A DNA stretch of 64,000 nucleotides from Candidatus Obscuribacter sp. (GTDB taxonomy: Bacteria; Cyanobacteriota; Vampirovibrionia; Obscuribacterales; Obscuribacteraceae): assembly GCA_021772095.1 (NCBI GenBank), contig JADYXR010000039.1:1-64000 (forward strand), given 5' to 3'. A program made the translations under genes and the position numbers. A model generated the notes under the pieces. That model was not told the origin of the DNA. It saw only the letters and a program-made list of their open reading frames with translations, and searched no databases. Position 1 is the first letter of the stretch; each line of letters opens with the position of its first letter. Shown here in pieces: positions 1 through 5,413 of this stretch.

Positions 1-474
1 CCACTTGCAATACTAAAGCAGCCTGATATCATAATAAGAAGATGAGCACCCAGAGCCATGATCATCAAATTTCAACTACGCTAGAGACATCCCCGACATA
101 ATTCAAATCGAGGTTAGAGATTTCGTTTAGCTCTTCAATACTTCATACCATCAAAATCACATTTCCAATTTCTACAAGATTAGTTTCTAATTTATAGCTC
201 TTGTTCAGAACAAGAGATAACGATGAAATAAATACAGAACCTTGAGCTTTAACAAAACACTAAACGAAATGTATCTTCATTTTCGTATGCGTAGAACCCG
301 CATGTATACCGAAGTTCGATTGTTAAAAGTTGAAAAACCCCCTTTCTATTTTTTTGAGGGCTGTGGTACTATTGTCAGTGCGGACCAAATATTTGTTTGA
401 CTGCCGAAGATTGATCGAACGATTGATTGATTAACGAGCAAGCAAATCAGCGGGAAGCAATTAGGAGTAAGACC
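1..474. other. Gene-poor AT-rich left end
   Basis: No convincing gene is visible on either strand. The stretch holds one perfect palindrome (198-216, listed separately) and short AT-rich runs. It may contain the promoter of the small ORF at 475, but no clean -35/-10 pair stands out. Confidence 0.5.
198..216. promoter_or_regulatory. Perfect 19-bp palindrome, operator-like
   Basis: Nine-base arms (CTCTTGTTC / GAACAAGAG) surround a single central A. The GTTC-N-GAAC core is the kind of dyad bound by dimeric repressors. The partner protein is unknown, and it lies about 260 bp from the nearest ORF, so its target is unclear. Confidence 0.35.
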
Positions 475-603
475 ATGTATCTCAGATCAATACACAATTT
501 TATGAATTGCGAGAGTCGCATCAACAAACCGTCCGCCGTAGAAAGCAGACGTGGCTTGTGGACGACAGGCGCAGTAAATACAATTTACCCAGGGGCGATC
601 TGA
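475..603 (+). CDS. Small ORF, 42 codons, unknown
   Basis: An ATG follows a clear AGGAG Shine-Dalgarno at a spacing of about 7 nt. The 42-residue product (begins MYLRSIHNFMN, ends NTIYPGAI) is polar and basic, has no membrane segment and matches no family I recognise. A strong rho-independent terminator begins 29 bp after the stop, so this looks like a complete tiny transcription unit. It could equally be a structured RNA with an incidental ORF, since short hairpins such as GCGA-gag-TCGC lie inside it. Confidence 0.35.
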   Translation: MYLRSIHNFMNCESRINKPSAVESRRGLWTTGAVNTIYPGAI

Positions 604-631
604 CATCAAAGTGTCTTATCCAAATCGTCAA

Positions 632-664
632 GCCTGGGTCGAAAGCCCAGGCATTTTTGTTTTA
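632..664 (+). terminator. Rho-independent terminator
   Basis: A perfect 7-bp stem (GCCTGGG / CCCAGGC, 632-638 with 646-652) closes a 7-nt loop and is followed by ATTTTTGTTTT. It would end the transcript carrying the 42-codon ORF upstream. Confidence 0.75.
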
Positions 665-826
665 TAGCCTCGGTTTTCGGTAATTAGAAAAACACTGTTC
701 GTTCTCTTTCGCACCCTGCGAAGAGACTGTTTCCATGCGCCTCCTCACAAGATGCGCAACGAATAAAGTACCGAACAAAACCGCACCCTGAAAATTGAAT
801 CCGCGTAACGCATTTTTTGAGTGCTC

Positions 827-897
827 GTGCACATGCGTAAATGCATTCCAAATTTTGTCCGGCATCAGCCGGCGCAAAATCAGTGATGCATGTGCAC
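827..897. repeat. Nested inverted repeat just before the tRNA array
   Basis: Outer arms GTGCACATGC (827-836) and GCATGTGCAC (888-897) are perfect 10-mers. Inside, 852-880 folds as ATTTTG and CCGGC pairing with GCCGG and CAAAAT around an ATCA tetraloop. There is no T run, so it is not a standard terminator. It lies 20 bp upstream of the first tRNA and may be a leader or processing structure, or the edge of an element carrying the array. Confidence 0.5.
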
Positions 898-916
898 AGC
901 AACTCAAACAACACAC

Positions 917-992
917 GTATCCCTGGTGTAACTGGCAACATTACGAGCTCCAAACTCGCTGGATCCAGGTTCAAATCCTGGGGGGTGCGCCA
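917..992 (+). tRNA. tRNA-Trp(CCA)
   Basis: Acceptor GTATCCC pairs with GGGGTGC. Anticodon stem ACGAG has the 7-nt loop CTCCAAA with anticodon CCA. The T-arm is canonical (CCAGG TTCAAAT CCTGG), the discriminator is G and CCA is encoded at 990-992. The next tRNA begins one base later. Confidence 0.85.
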
Positions 993-993
993 T

Positions 994-1069
994 AGCAGAG
1001 TGGTGTAACGGCTAACATGTCAGGCTCATACCCTGAAGACTACCGGTTCGATTCCGGTCTCTGCCACCA
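994..1069 (+). tRNA. tRNA with anticodon CAT (Met or Ile2)
   Basis: Anticodon loop CTCATAC reads CAT. Acceptor positions 2-7 pair but A1 faces C72, a mismatch. The anticodon stem lacks the three G:C pairs of an initiator, so this is an elongator Met or a lysidine-type Ile2 tRNA. The T-arm is canonical and CCA is encoded. Confidence 0.75.
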
Positions 1070-1072
1070 CAT

Positions 1073-1146
1073 GGGGACTTAGCTCAACCCGGTAGAGCAT
1101 CTCGCTTGCAACGAGAAGGTAATCGGTTCGAAACCGATAGTCTCCA
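1073..1146 (+). tRNA. tRNA-Ala(TGC)
   Basis: GGGGACT pairs with AGTCTCC (one G:T). The D-arm is normal, with AGCTC before the D-loop and GAGC after it. The anticodon loop CTTGCAA gives TGC and the T-arm ATCGG TTCGAAA CCGAT is perfect. No CCA is encoded. Confidence 0.85.
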
Positions 1147-1158
1147 ATTACCAGTGCG

Positions 1159-1274
1159 CCGTACTCTCACTGGATGTGCATACAAACTAACTCAATAGGT
1201 AGAGTATCTGATTAAAACTCAGACTGTTTGAGGTTCGATTCCTCAGTTTCATCAAAGCACACCGACTTGTACGG
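1159..1274 (+). repeat. Linker module M1 (CCGTAC...GTACGG), encloses a tRNA-like core
   Basis: The first of five array linkers bounded by CCGTAC and GTACGG. Its left end shares CTCTCACTGGA with M4 and a GCATACA motif with M1-M3b. Its right end is CCGACTTGTACGG. The tRNA-like body at 1184-1255 lies inside it. Confidence 0.6.
1184..1255 (+). tRNA. Degenerate tRNA, apparent anticodon AAA
   Basis: The D-arm (ACTC...GAGT), anticodon stem (TCTGA/TCAGA) and T-arm (TGAGG TTCGATT CCTCA) are intact. Only four of seven acceptor pairs form (AAAC/GTTT), because the linker sequence runs into the 5' end. Loop TTAAAAC would give anticodon AAA (Phe), which is very unusual. An outer GTGC/GCAC pairing could extend the stem across an internal loop. 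It is probably a pseudo-tRNA or a tRNA needing extra processing. Confidence 0.45.
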
Positions 1275-1280
1275 CCACAT

Positions 1281-1355
1281 GCCCTTGTAGCAGAACTGGC
1301 ATATGCACCTGTTTTAAACACAGGCTTTTTGAAGGTTCGAATCCTTCCACGGGCA
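1281..1355 (+). tRNA. tRNA with anticodon TAA (Leu?), short variable arm
   Basis: GCCCTTG pairs with CACGGGC with one mismatch. Stem CCTGT/ACAGG carries loop TTTAAAC, giving TAA (Leu UUA). Only about six bases separate the anticodon and T stems, whereas bacterial tRNA-Leu has a long variable arm. Identity is therefore uncertain even though the fold is good. No CCA is encoded. Confidence 0.65.
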
Positions 1356-1370
1356 ATTTTTCACAGCACA

Positions 1371-1428
1371 GGGAGCCGCCATTCACACGGCTCCCACCTC
1401 CTTCTAGATCGGCTTCGCTGCTCGATCT
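1371..1428 (+). other. Two hairpins between tRNAs
   Basis: GGGAGCCG (1371-1378) pairs with CGGCTCCC (1388-1395) around a 9-nt loop. A second stem, AGATCG/CGATCT, spans 1406-1428. Neither has a T run. They fill an 80-bp gap between tRNAs and may guide processing. Confidence 0.45.
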
Positions 1429-1436
1429 TCACGCAT

Positions 1437-1513
1437 GCCTTTGTAGCAGAATCGGTATATGCATCTGTTTCAAAAACAGAAGTTTGAAGGTTCAAGTCCT
1501 TCCAGAGGCACCA
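1437..1513 (+). tRNA. tRNA with anticodon CAA (Leu?), short variable arm
   Basis: GCCTTTG pairs with CAGAGGC. Stem TCTGT/ACAGA with loop TTCAAAA gives CAA (Leu UUG). The variable region is short, as in the TAA tRNA at 1281, and the two share D-loop wording (GTAGCAGAA), so they look like diverged copies. CCA is encoded. Confidence 0.65.
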
Positions 1514-1514
1514 T

Positions 1515-1590
1515 GCTTAGGTAGCTCCAACGGTAGAGCGGCAGGTTGAAGCCCTGCGCGTTGTTGGTTCGATTCCAACCCTAGGCACCA
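1515..1590 (+). tRNA. tRNA-Phe(GAA)
   Basis: GCTTAGG pairs with CCTAGGC. Stem GCAGG/CCTGC with loop TTGAAGC gives GAA. The D-arm and T-arm (GTTGG TTCGATT CCAAC) are normal, the discriminator is A and CCA is encoded. It begins two bases after the previous tRNA's CCA. Confidence 0.8.
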
Positions 1591-1591
1591 C

Positions 1592-1663
1592 ACCCGGTTA
1601 GCTCAATGGCAGAGCAACTCCCTTACAAGGAGAGGGTTGAAGGTTCAAGTCCTTCATCGGGTA
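1592..1663 (+). tRNA. tRNA-Val(TAC)
   Basis: ACCCGGT pairs with ATCGGGT (one G:T). Loop CTTACAA gives TAC. The anticodon stem has one A:A mismatch at its top. The T-arm GAAGG TTCAAGT CCTTC is perfect. No CCA is encoded. Confidence 0.8.
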
Positions 1664-1670
1664 ATTACTA

Positions 1671-1736
1671 TGCCGAATAAATCAAAGTAGACTTCGCGTT
1701 AGCGCGGAGGTGCAGGTTCAAGACCAGCTTCGGTAA
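1671..1736 (+). tRNA. Reduced tRNA-like gene, D-arm poor
   Basis: All seven acceptor pairs form (TGCCGAA/TTCGGTA) and a T-arm-like hairpin with loop TTCAAGA is present, but the gene is only about 66 nt. The D region (AATCAAAGTAG) has no stem, and the anticodon-like stem CTTCG/CGGAG closes an 8-nt loop (CGTTAGCG). No standard anticodon can be assigned. A decaying tRNA is the simplest reading. Confidence 0.4.
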
Positions 1737-1742
1737 TATCGA

Positions 1743-1867
1743 CCGTACCCCAACAGCAGATGCATACAATCTCTCACCAAAAGAAAAACTGTGGACAATC
1801 TTCCCGACGAGAAAATCGGGTGCGAAACGTAAAGACCCACAAACTCTTGCATTCGCGACTTGTACGG
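1743..1867 (+). repeat. Linker module M2 (CCGTAC...GTACGG)
   Basis: The left end has CCGTACCCCAACAG and GATGCATACA. The right end is CGACTTGTACGG. The interior lacks a tRNA but has a stem CCCGA/TCGGG around 1804-1821, enclosed by GTGG/CCAC. It fills the gap between the reduced tRNA and tRNA-Gly(TCC). Confidence 0.6.
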
Positions 1868-1874
1868 TCCATGT

Positions 1875-1948
1875 GCCCGCCTAGTTCAATGGTAGAACTC
1901 CATCCTTCCAAGATGGTTATATCGGTTCGAATCCGATGGTAGGCTCCA
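1875..1948 (+). tRNA. tRNA-Gly(TCC)
   Basis: Acceptor GCCCGCC/GGTAGGC has one C:A mismatch. The D-arm is GTTC...GAAC, and stem CCATC/GATGG with loop CTTCCAA gives TCC. The T-arm ATCGG TTCGAAT CCGAT is perfect and CCA is encoded. Confidence 0.85.
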
Positions 1949-1949
1949 C

Positions 1950-2024
1950 GCCCTTGTAGCTTAACGGAAGAGCGTCTGGCTACGAACCAGAAGGCTCCAG
2001 GTTCGAATCCTGGCAGGGGTTCCA
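1950..2024 (+). tRNA. tRNA-Arg(ACG)
   Basis: GCCCTTG pairs with CAGGGGT (two G:T). Stem TCTGG/CCAGA with loop CTACGAA gives ACG. The T-arm is perfect and CCA is encoded. It starts two bases after tRNA-Gly and is closely related to tRNA-Arg(CCG) at 2923. Confidence 0.85.
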
Positions 2025-2078
2025 ATTTAAATCGCCGGCACCACCGGCGGTTCCGTTCTAATTTCACTTCAAGTTTAT

Positions 2079-2158
2079 GGAGGCATGGCAGAATGGCTAT
2101 GCACCTGGCTCTTAACCAGTGGTTTCCACCGACGTAGGTTCGATTCCTACTGCCTCCA
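2079..2158 (+). tRNA. tRNA-Lys(CTT) with enlarged variable arm
   Basis: GGAGGCA/TGCCTCC is perfect. Loop CTCTTAA gives CTT. A 13-base variable region with a GGT/ACC mini-stem separates the anticodon and T stems, which is odd for tRNA-Lys and recalls class II tRNAs. Acceptor, D-loop and T-arm are nearly identical to Lys(TTT) at 3198. No CCA is encoded. Confidence 0.7.
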
Positions 2159-2235
2159 TTTTCATTGATCGTGAACGATGGTTTAAGCAAACAAACGTTT
2201 CGTTTAAAACAAAACTGGTATCAAACTGGTATCAC

Positions 2236-2310
2236 TGCCGCATAACTTAACAGCAGAGTACTCACCCGATAAGTGAGCTAGTGTAGGTGCAACTCCTTCT
2301 GCGGCAACCA
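2236..2310 (+). tRNA. tRNA-Ile(GAT), degenerate
   Basis: TGCCGCA/TGCGGCA is perfect with A and CCA encoded. Stem CTCAC/GTGAG with loop CCGATAA gives GAT, but position 33 is C instead of the near-invariant U. The T-loop reads TGCAACT, so position 55 is G rather than U, and one T-stem pair is lost. It is either a decaying gene or a tRNA with unusual tertiary contacts. Confidence 0.6.
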
Positions 2311-2315
2311 TGTGA

Positions 2316-2381
2316 CCGTACCCCGACAGTGATTGCATACATACCCTTTTGACGGCGAAACCGCATTCGCAAATTGTACGG
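2316..2381 (+). repeat. Linker module M3 (CCGTAC...GTACGG)
   Basis: The shortest linker, 66 bp. The left end CCGTACCCCGACAG with GCATACATAC resembles M2. The right end is CGCAAATTGTACGG. A small GCGA/TCGC hairpin lies inside. No tRNA core is present. Confidence 0.55.
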
Positions 2382-2387
2382 TCCTTT

Positions 2388-2461
2388 GCCTATCTATTCT
2401 AAAGGCAGCATCCCGCCGTGCCATGGCGGAGGTATCGGTTCGATTCCGATGATAGGCTCCA
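2388..2461 (+). tRNA. tRNA-Gly(GCC)
   Basis: GCCTATC/GATAGGC is perfect. Stem CCGCC/GGCGG with loop GTGCCAT gives GCC. The T-arm ATCGG TTCGATT CCGAT is perfect and CCA is encoded. The D-loop is atypical. Confidence 0.8.
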
Positions 2462-2462
2462 C

Positions 2463-2536
2463 GTCCCTTTGTCCGAACAGCCAGGTGACCGACTGCAAAC
2501 CGGTTTATACAGGTGCGAATCCTGTAAGGGACTCCA
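2463..2536 (+). tRNA. tRNA-Cys(GCA)
   Basis: GTCCCTT/AAGGGAC is perfect. Loop CTGCAAA gives GCA. The T-arm ACAGG/CCTGT closes the loop TGCGAAT, so position 55 is G instead of U. One anticodon-stem pair is mismatched. CCA is encoded. Confidence 0.8.
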
Positions 2537-2605
2537 ATTTTTTCAAATCAAAATCCAAAGTTTAAATATTGAATTCAAAACTCAGTATTTAAAATCCAAA
2601 CCCAT

Positions 2606-2692
2606 CGGTGGGTATGCAAGTGGTTAAAGCAGTGTGACTGTAACCCACACGTCGCAAGACTTCGCAGGTTCGAATCCGTGCCCCGCCGACCA
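2606..2692 (+). tRNA. tRNA-Tyr(GTA)
   Basis: CGGTGGG/CCCGCCG pairs along its length. Loop CTGTAAC gives GTA. The variable arm (GTC-GCAA-GAC) is the class II type expected for bacterial Tyr. The T-stem has a bulged G. CCA is encoded. Confidence 0.8.
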
Positions 2693-2696
2693 TTCT

Positions 2697-2790
2697 CCGT
2701 GCTTAACAATAGATGCATACATACATACATACATAAAACACTCAACTTTGATTTGAACGGCGCAAGCCATCGCATCCACAACTCTCACGG
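2697..2790 (+). repeat. Linker module M3b with (ACAT)n microsatellite
   Basis: Variant ends CCGTG (2697-2701) and CACGG (2786-2790) bound a segment with the shared GATGCATACA motif. That motif has expanded into about five ACAT units near 2713-2732. No tRNA core is visible. Confidence 0.5.
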
Positions 2791-2800
2791 AAAAATTTTG

Positions 2801-2916
2801 CCGTACTCTCACTGGAAATACTTACATTCGGTTTTAGCCTTTCAAGCTAATTTTGGTTCGATTCCAAACGTCCCCCCATTTTGGGGACGAGTTCACTCGT
2901 ATCTCCGACTCGTACG
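2801..2916 (+). repeat. Linker module M4 (CCGTAC...GTACGG), encloses a tRNA-Glu 3' half
   Basis: The left end CCGTACTCTCACTGGA matches M1 almost exactly, and the right end is CCGACTCGTACGG. It holds the tRNA-Glu 3' half and its displaced 5' acceptor strand (see the entry at 2834). Confidence 0.6.
2834..2900 (+). tRNA. tRNA-Glu(TTC), apparently circularly permuted
   Basis: The anticodon arm TTAGC-CTTTCAA-GCTAA (2834-2850), T-arm TTTGG-TTCGATT-CCAAA (2852-2868) and acceptor 3' strand CGTCCCC (2869-2875) followed by CCA are all intact. No complementary 5' strand lies upstream. Instead the exact complement GGGGACG occurs just downstream (2882-2888), after CCATTTT, and continues AGTTCA, as in many D-arms. 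This 3'-half-first order is that of permuted tRNA genes. The D-arm is incomplete, so a broken tandem duplicate is the main alternative. Confidence 0.45.
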
Positions 2917-2922
2917 GCACGC

Positions 2923-2994
2923 GCCCTTGTAGCTTAATGGAAGAGCATCTGGTTCCGAACCAGAAGCGTTCAGGTTCAAGTCCTGACAGGGGTC
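2923..2994 (+). tRNA. tRNA-Arg(CCG)
   Basis: GCCCTTG pairs with CAGGGGT. The D-arm is normal. Stem TCTGG/CCAGA with loop TTCCGAA gives CCG. The T-arm TCAGG TTCAAGT CCTGA is perfect and the discriminator is C. No CCA is encoded. Confidence 0.85.
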
Positions 2995-3027
2995 GAAGCA
3001 TAAACGATCAAAGGCATCAGCGCGCGT

Positions 3028-3046
3028 TGTCGAAAAATATTCGACA
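3028..3046 (+). other. Hairpin between tRNAs
   Basis: A perfect 7-bp stem TGTCGAA/TTCGACA closes an AAATA loop. No T run follows. It sits in the 84-bp gap between Arg(CCG) and Glu(TTC) and may be a processing signal. Confidence 0.45.
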
Positions 3047-3078
3047 TCGCGACTGTGCAAAACCCAGTTTAAAAATAT

Positions 3079-3154
3079 GGCACTGTCCTCTAATGGTTCA
3101 GGAGAGCGGATTTTCACTCCGTTAATGCGAGTTCGATTCTCGTCGGTGCTCCCA
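3079..3154 (+). tRNA. tRNA-Glu(TTC)
   Basis: GGCACTG/CGGTGCT pairs with two G:T. Stem GCGGA/TCCGT with loop TTTTCAC gives TTC. The T-arm GCGAG TTCGATT CTCGT is good and CCA is encoded. It is one of three TTC anticodons in the array (2834, 3079, 4057). Confidence 0.8.
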
Positions 3155-3197
3155 ATTTCATACAACCCGAAATGACCGAATACAAAACCAAAGACTT

Positions 3198-3269
3198 GGA
3201 GGTATGGCAGAGTGGCTATGCATCTGGCTTTTAACCAGCTCGAAGTAGGTTCGATTCCTACTGCCTCCA
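3198..3269 (+). tRNA. tRNA-Lys(TTT)
   Basis: GGAGGTA/TGCCTCC pairs with one G:T. Stem TCTGG/CCAGC with loop CTTTTAA gives TTT. The T-arm GTAGG TTCGATT CCTAC is perfect. It is a sister of Lys(CTT) at 2079. No CCA is encoded. Confidence 0.8.
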
Positions 3270-3392
3270 TAGCAATCAACAAAAGTGAGGTGAATCAAAT
3301 GATACGAATAACGGAACGACATATTAAACGAAAATCGAAATTTATAGTTTCGAAAATAAAAAGCAGACAAAAACAAATCGTGAATTGAATAA

Positions 3393-3486
3393 ACCAGTGT
3401 AGCTCAATCGGCAGAGCGACCGATTTATACCCGGTTAGCGCCAGATAAGCGCGAGGTTGTAGGTTCGAATCCTACCACTGGTACCA
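3393..3486 (+). tRNA. tRNA with long variable arm, apparent anticodon TAT
   Basis: ACCAGTG/CACTGGT is perfect with A and CCA encoded. The T-arm is perfect and a long variable arm with a GCGC/GCGC stem is present, as in Leu, Ser or Tyr tRNAs. The anticodon stem ACCGA/CCGGT with loop TTTATAC reads TAT (Ile AUA), which does not suit a class II body. The amino-acid identity is unresolved. Confidence 0.6.
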
Positions 3487-3487
3487 T

Positions 3488-3562
3488 GCCGTATTAGCTT
3501 AGCGGAAGAGCAATGGATTTCTAACCCATTAGGCCCAGGTTCAAATCCTGGATGCGGTTCCA
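3488..3562 (+). tRNA. tRNA-Arg(TCT)
   Basis: GCCGTAT/ATGCGGT pairs (with G:T). Loop TTTCTAA gives TCT. The T-arm CCAGG TTCAAAT CCTGG is perfect and CCA is encoded. One anticodon-stem mismatch. Confidence 0.8.
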
Positions 3563-3563
3563 C

Positions 3564-3636
3564 GCCGTTGTGGCTCAATAGGTAGAGCTGCTGTTTTGTA
3601 AACAGCGGGTTGCAGGTTCGATTCCTGTCAACGGCT
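3564..3636 (+). tRNA. tRNA-Thr(TGT)
   Basis: GCCGTTG/CAACGGC is perfect. Stem GCTGT/ACAGC with loop TTTGTAA gives TGT. The T-arm is GCAGG TTCGATT CCTGT. No CCA is encoded. Confidence 0.85.
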
Positions 3637-3888
3637 TATGCCGCAGGTGCGAGTAGAGCACCGTCGGCGATACTGAGGAGTTTTTCCCTTCTTGTTCTCC
3701 TCGTGTATTTTCTTATCTATTACTGGGAGAGAAACAAACCGTCCTGGATAAGAGAACACCACATACGGTATCGCTTGAAGTGGGTGCAACTCCCACACGC
3801 GGAAAATAGTCGCAGTAGCCAACAGCACTCCACCCACAAGATGGCTAACAGTACGATTCCCGAGCTAATCGTACTGACTGCGACTCAC
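3637..3888 (+). other. Structured gap with T-arm-like hairpin and three-way junction
   Basis: No standard tRNA fits here. A T-arm-like hairpin GTGGG-TGCAACT-CCCAC lies at 3780-3796. Next, 3809-3884 folds as a three-way junction. The closing stem is GTCGCAG/CTGCGAC, hairpin 1 is AGCCA/TGGCT (3817-3846) and hairpin 2 is the 10-bp CAGTACGATT/AATCGTACTG (3849-3876). The word CCAACAGCA is shared with linker M2. Confidence 0.45.
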
Positions 3889-3971
3889 GGAAGTAACCCG
3901 GCTGGATGAGGACGCTGTCTTGAAAACAGTTGGCCGTTAAAGGTTTGGGGGTTCGAGTCCCTCTGCTTCCG
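3889..3971 (+). tRNA. tRNA-Ser(TGA)
   Basis: GGAAGTA/TGCTTCC with discriminator G. Stem GCTGT/ACAGT with loop CTTGAAA gives TGA. The long variable arm is right for Ser. T-loop TTCGAGT. No CCA is encoded. Confidence 0.85.
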
Positions 3972-3976
3972 TACTT

Positions 3977-4050
3977 TGCACAGTAGTTCAGTTTGGCAGA
4001 ACAATCGGCTGTTAACCGATGTGTCACAGGTTCGATCCCTGTCTGTGCAG
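3977..4050 (+). tRNA. tRNA-Asn(GTT)
   Basis: TGCACAG/CTGTGCA is perfect. Stem ATCGG/CCGAT with loop CTGTTAA gives GTT. The T-arm ACAGG TTCGATC CCTGT is perfect and the discriminator is G. No CCA is encoded. Confidence 0.85.
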
Positions 4051-4056
4051 TTACTA

Positions 4057-4130
4057 GGCGTCGTGGCCAAAGTGGTTAAGGCACCGGGCTTTCACCTCGG
4101 AAATTAGGGGTTCGAATCCCCTCGACGTCA
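4057..4130 (+). tRNA. tRNA-Glu(TTC), canonical copy
   Basis: GGCGTCG/CGACGTC pairs with one G:T. Stem CCGGG/CTCGG with loop CTTTCAC gives TTC. The D-stem is GCC/GGC and the T-arm AGGGG TTCGAAT CCCCT is perfect. This is the most regular of the three Glu(TTC) genes and is probably the working one. Confidence 0.8.
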
Positions 4131-4385
4131 AGTTTTAAGACGGAGAATGGCATCACTAAACGTTGTATCTATCGCGAGGGCAGGCGAATTAAATCGCACT
4201 GTGCGCGAAACGCAAGTGACGACTCCGCAATACAGGTGACCGCAACTCATGTCAACACTGTCGAGTTGCCCGCGGCGCCGTCACCCTGGCGCCGCATGGT
4301 CACCATATTTACTAACTTAACGACAGAGTTTTTGCGATGTTTTGTGCGCTACACTTGTTCAGCAGCTCATGGCGACCTTTCATCT

Positions 4386-5219
4386 GTGAAAAACATTCTG
4401 AGAAATTTCCTTGTACTATTCGCGCTTGCCGCGCTGAATCTCGGTGCAGTCCAACCACTGCTGGCGGAAGAGGAAGCTCCAGGTTTGTCGTTTCAGGACA
4501 AATCCGATTATCAGGGATATGAAATACGACTGAGACGCAAAATCTTCGCAAACTGGAAAAAAGCATCTTTAAGTTCGACACCTGTATTGTCGTTTCAAGT
4601 AACGAGTCAAGGTCAGGTTGTCGATCCCAAAATAGTCCGGTCATCGAGCAGCGAAGAGAAAGACCAATCCGCTATCGAAGCACTGAAGACCATTGAGCCC
4701 ATAGAAGTTCCACCCGCCGCACAAAACAATCCCGTCATTCTTGACCTTGGCGTGCAGCCCTGGACCCCGATGGCGGGAGACTCTGCGCCGACCGACGAAG
4801 AGACGCTGGCCACCATTGGTTTTCTCTACGAAGCCGCTGGTTTTGCATTCTCTACTTTACTACTGTTGACCGCGATCGCTCTTCTGTTCATCAAGAAATT
4901 CTCGCGGGCTATGAGCCTGGCCGTATTTGGCATTGCCCTGGCGGTGGTGGCGCTAGCCAGTCCAGGTCTAATTTTTCTCGTGGCTGACGCGCTCCGTGCA
5001 GCCGACGTTTCAAGCGGCACGCTTGTTAACGTTTTAAGAATCGCGGGCTTCATAAGTTTCGCCGCACTGCTTTCCTTACCAGTCGTTGTCGCTCAATATC
5101 GCGGCAAGATGAAAAAGGATTTGGCTTGGATCGTGTCACTATCTGTGGTGAGTTTGGTGATGCCACTTACATGGGCAGCGGCTTTGTTTCTCTCCATTAA
5201 AGGCGAGAAACAATCGTAG
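4386..5219 (+). CDS. Exported TonB C-terminal-domain membrane protein
   Basis: From GTG 4386 the protein is 277 aa and starts with a typical signal peptide (KNILRNFLVLFALAAL, cleavage near PLLA-EE). An upstream GTG at 4236 would add 50 residues in front of it, which seems less likely. After the signal comes a TonB-C-like domain (about residues 38-120; VLSFQVTSQGQVVDPKIVRSS is typical, as is the run of conserved Pro and Val before DLGVQPW). Four predicted membrane helices fill the C-terminal half. The TonB-C domain usually contacts outer-membrane partners, but here it precedes a membrane anchor, so a general envelope role is inferred. A related layout occurs at 48412. Confidence 0.65.
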   Translation: MKNILRNFLVLFALAALNLGAVQPLLAEEEAPGLSFQDKSDYQGYEIRLRRKIFANWKKASLSSTPVLSFQVTSQGQVVDPKIVRSSSSEEKDQSAIEALKTIEPIEVPPAAQNNPVILDLGVQPWTPMAGDSAPTDEETLATIGFLYEAAGFAFSTLLLLTAIALLFIKKFSRAMSLAVFGIALAVVALASPGLIFLVADALRAADVSSGTLVNVLRIAGFISFAALLSLPVVVAQYRGKMKKDLAWIVSLSVVSLVMPLTWAAALFLSIKGEKQS

Positions 5220-5330
5220 CCTCACACCGTATTTGATACCGTCTGTTTATTTATAGCGTGCGACCGAAATTATTCCGAACTGAAACGTTCGATTGAAATT
5301 GAGTGCGCTCAAATCGTTTTGTTCACATCT

Positions 5331-5413
5331 GGAACAGGTCCGACTGGCCGAGGAAGCCGTTTGCTAAACGTCCTGCCTTCATAGGGTTACAGGTTCGAAT
5401 CCTGTCTGTTCCG
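5331..5413 (+). tRNA. tRNA-Ser(GCT)
   Basis: GGAACAG/CTGTTCC with discriminator G. Loop TTGCTAA gives GCT. Long variable arm as expected for Ser. The T-arm ACAGG TTCGAAT CCTGT is perfect. It is detached from the main array by the TonB-C gene. Confidence 0.85.

Noticed and set aside
994..1069. Initiator tRNA-fMet
   Set aside because: The anticodon stem lacks the GGG/CCC triad, and the mismatch is A1:C72, the reverse of the usual C1:A72.
1159..2916. Group I introns or hammerhead ribozymes in the linker modules
   Set aside because: Modules are 66-125 nt, too short for group I introns, and no CTGATGA/GAAA hammerhead core is present.
3299..3388. 29-codon ORF with GAGGTG upstream between tRNA-Lys and the TAT tRNA
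   Set aside because: The SD is fair, but the peptide is very short and basic and lies inside a tRNA transcript. No support beyond the SD.
4236..4385. N-terminal 50 residues of the TonB-C protein
   Set aside because: They precede a clear signal peptide at GTG 4386 and would block its recognition.
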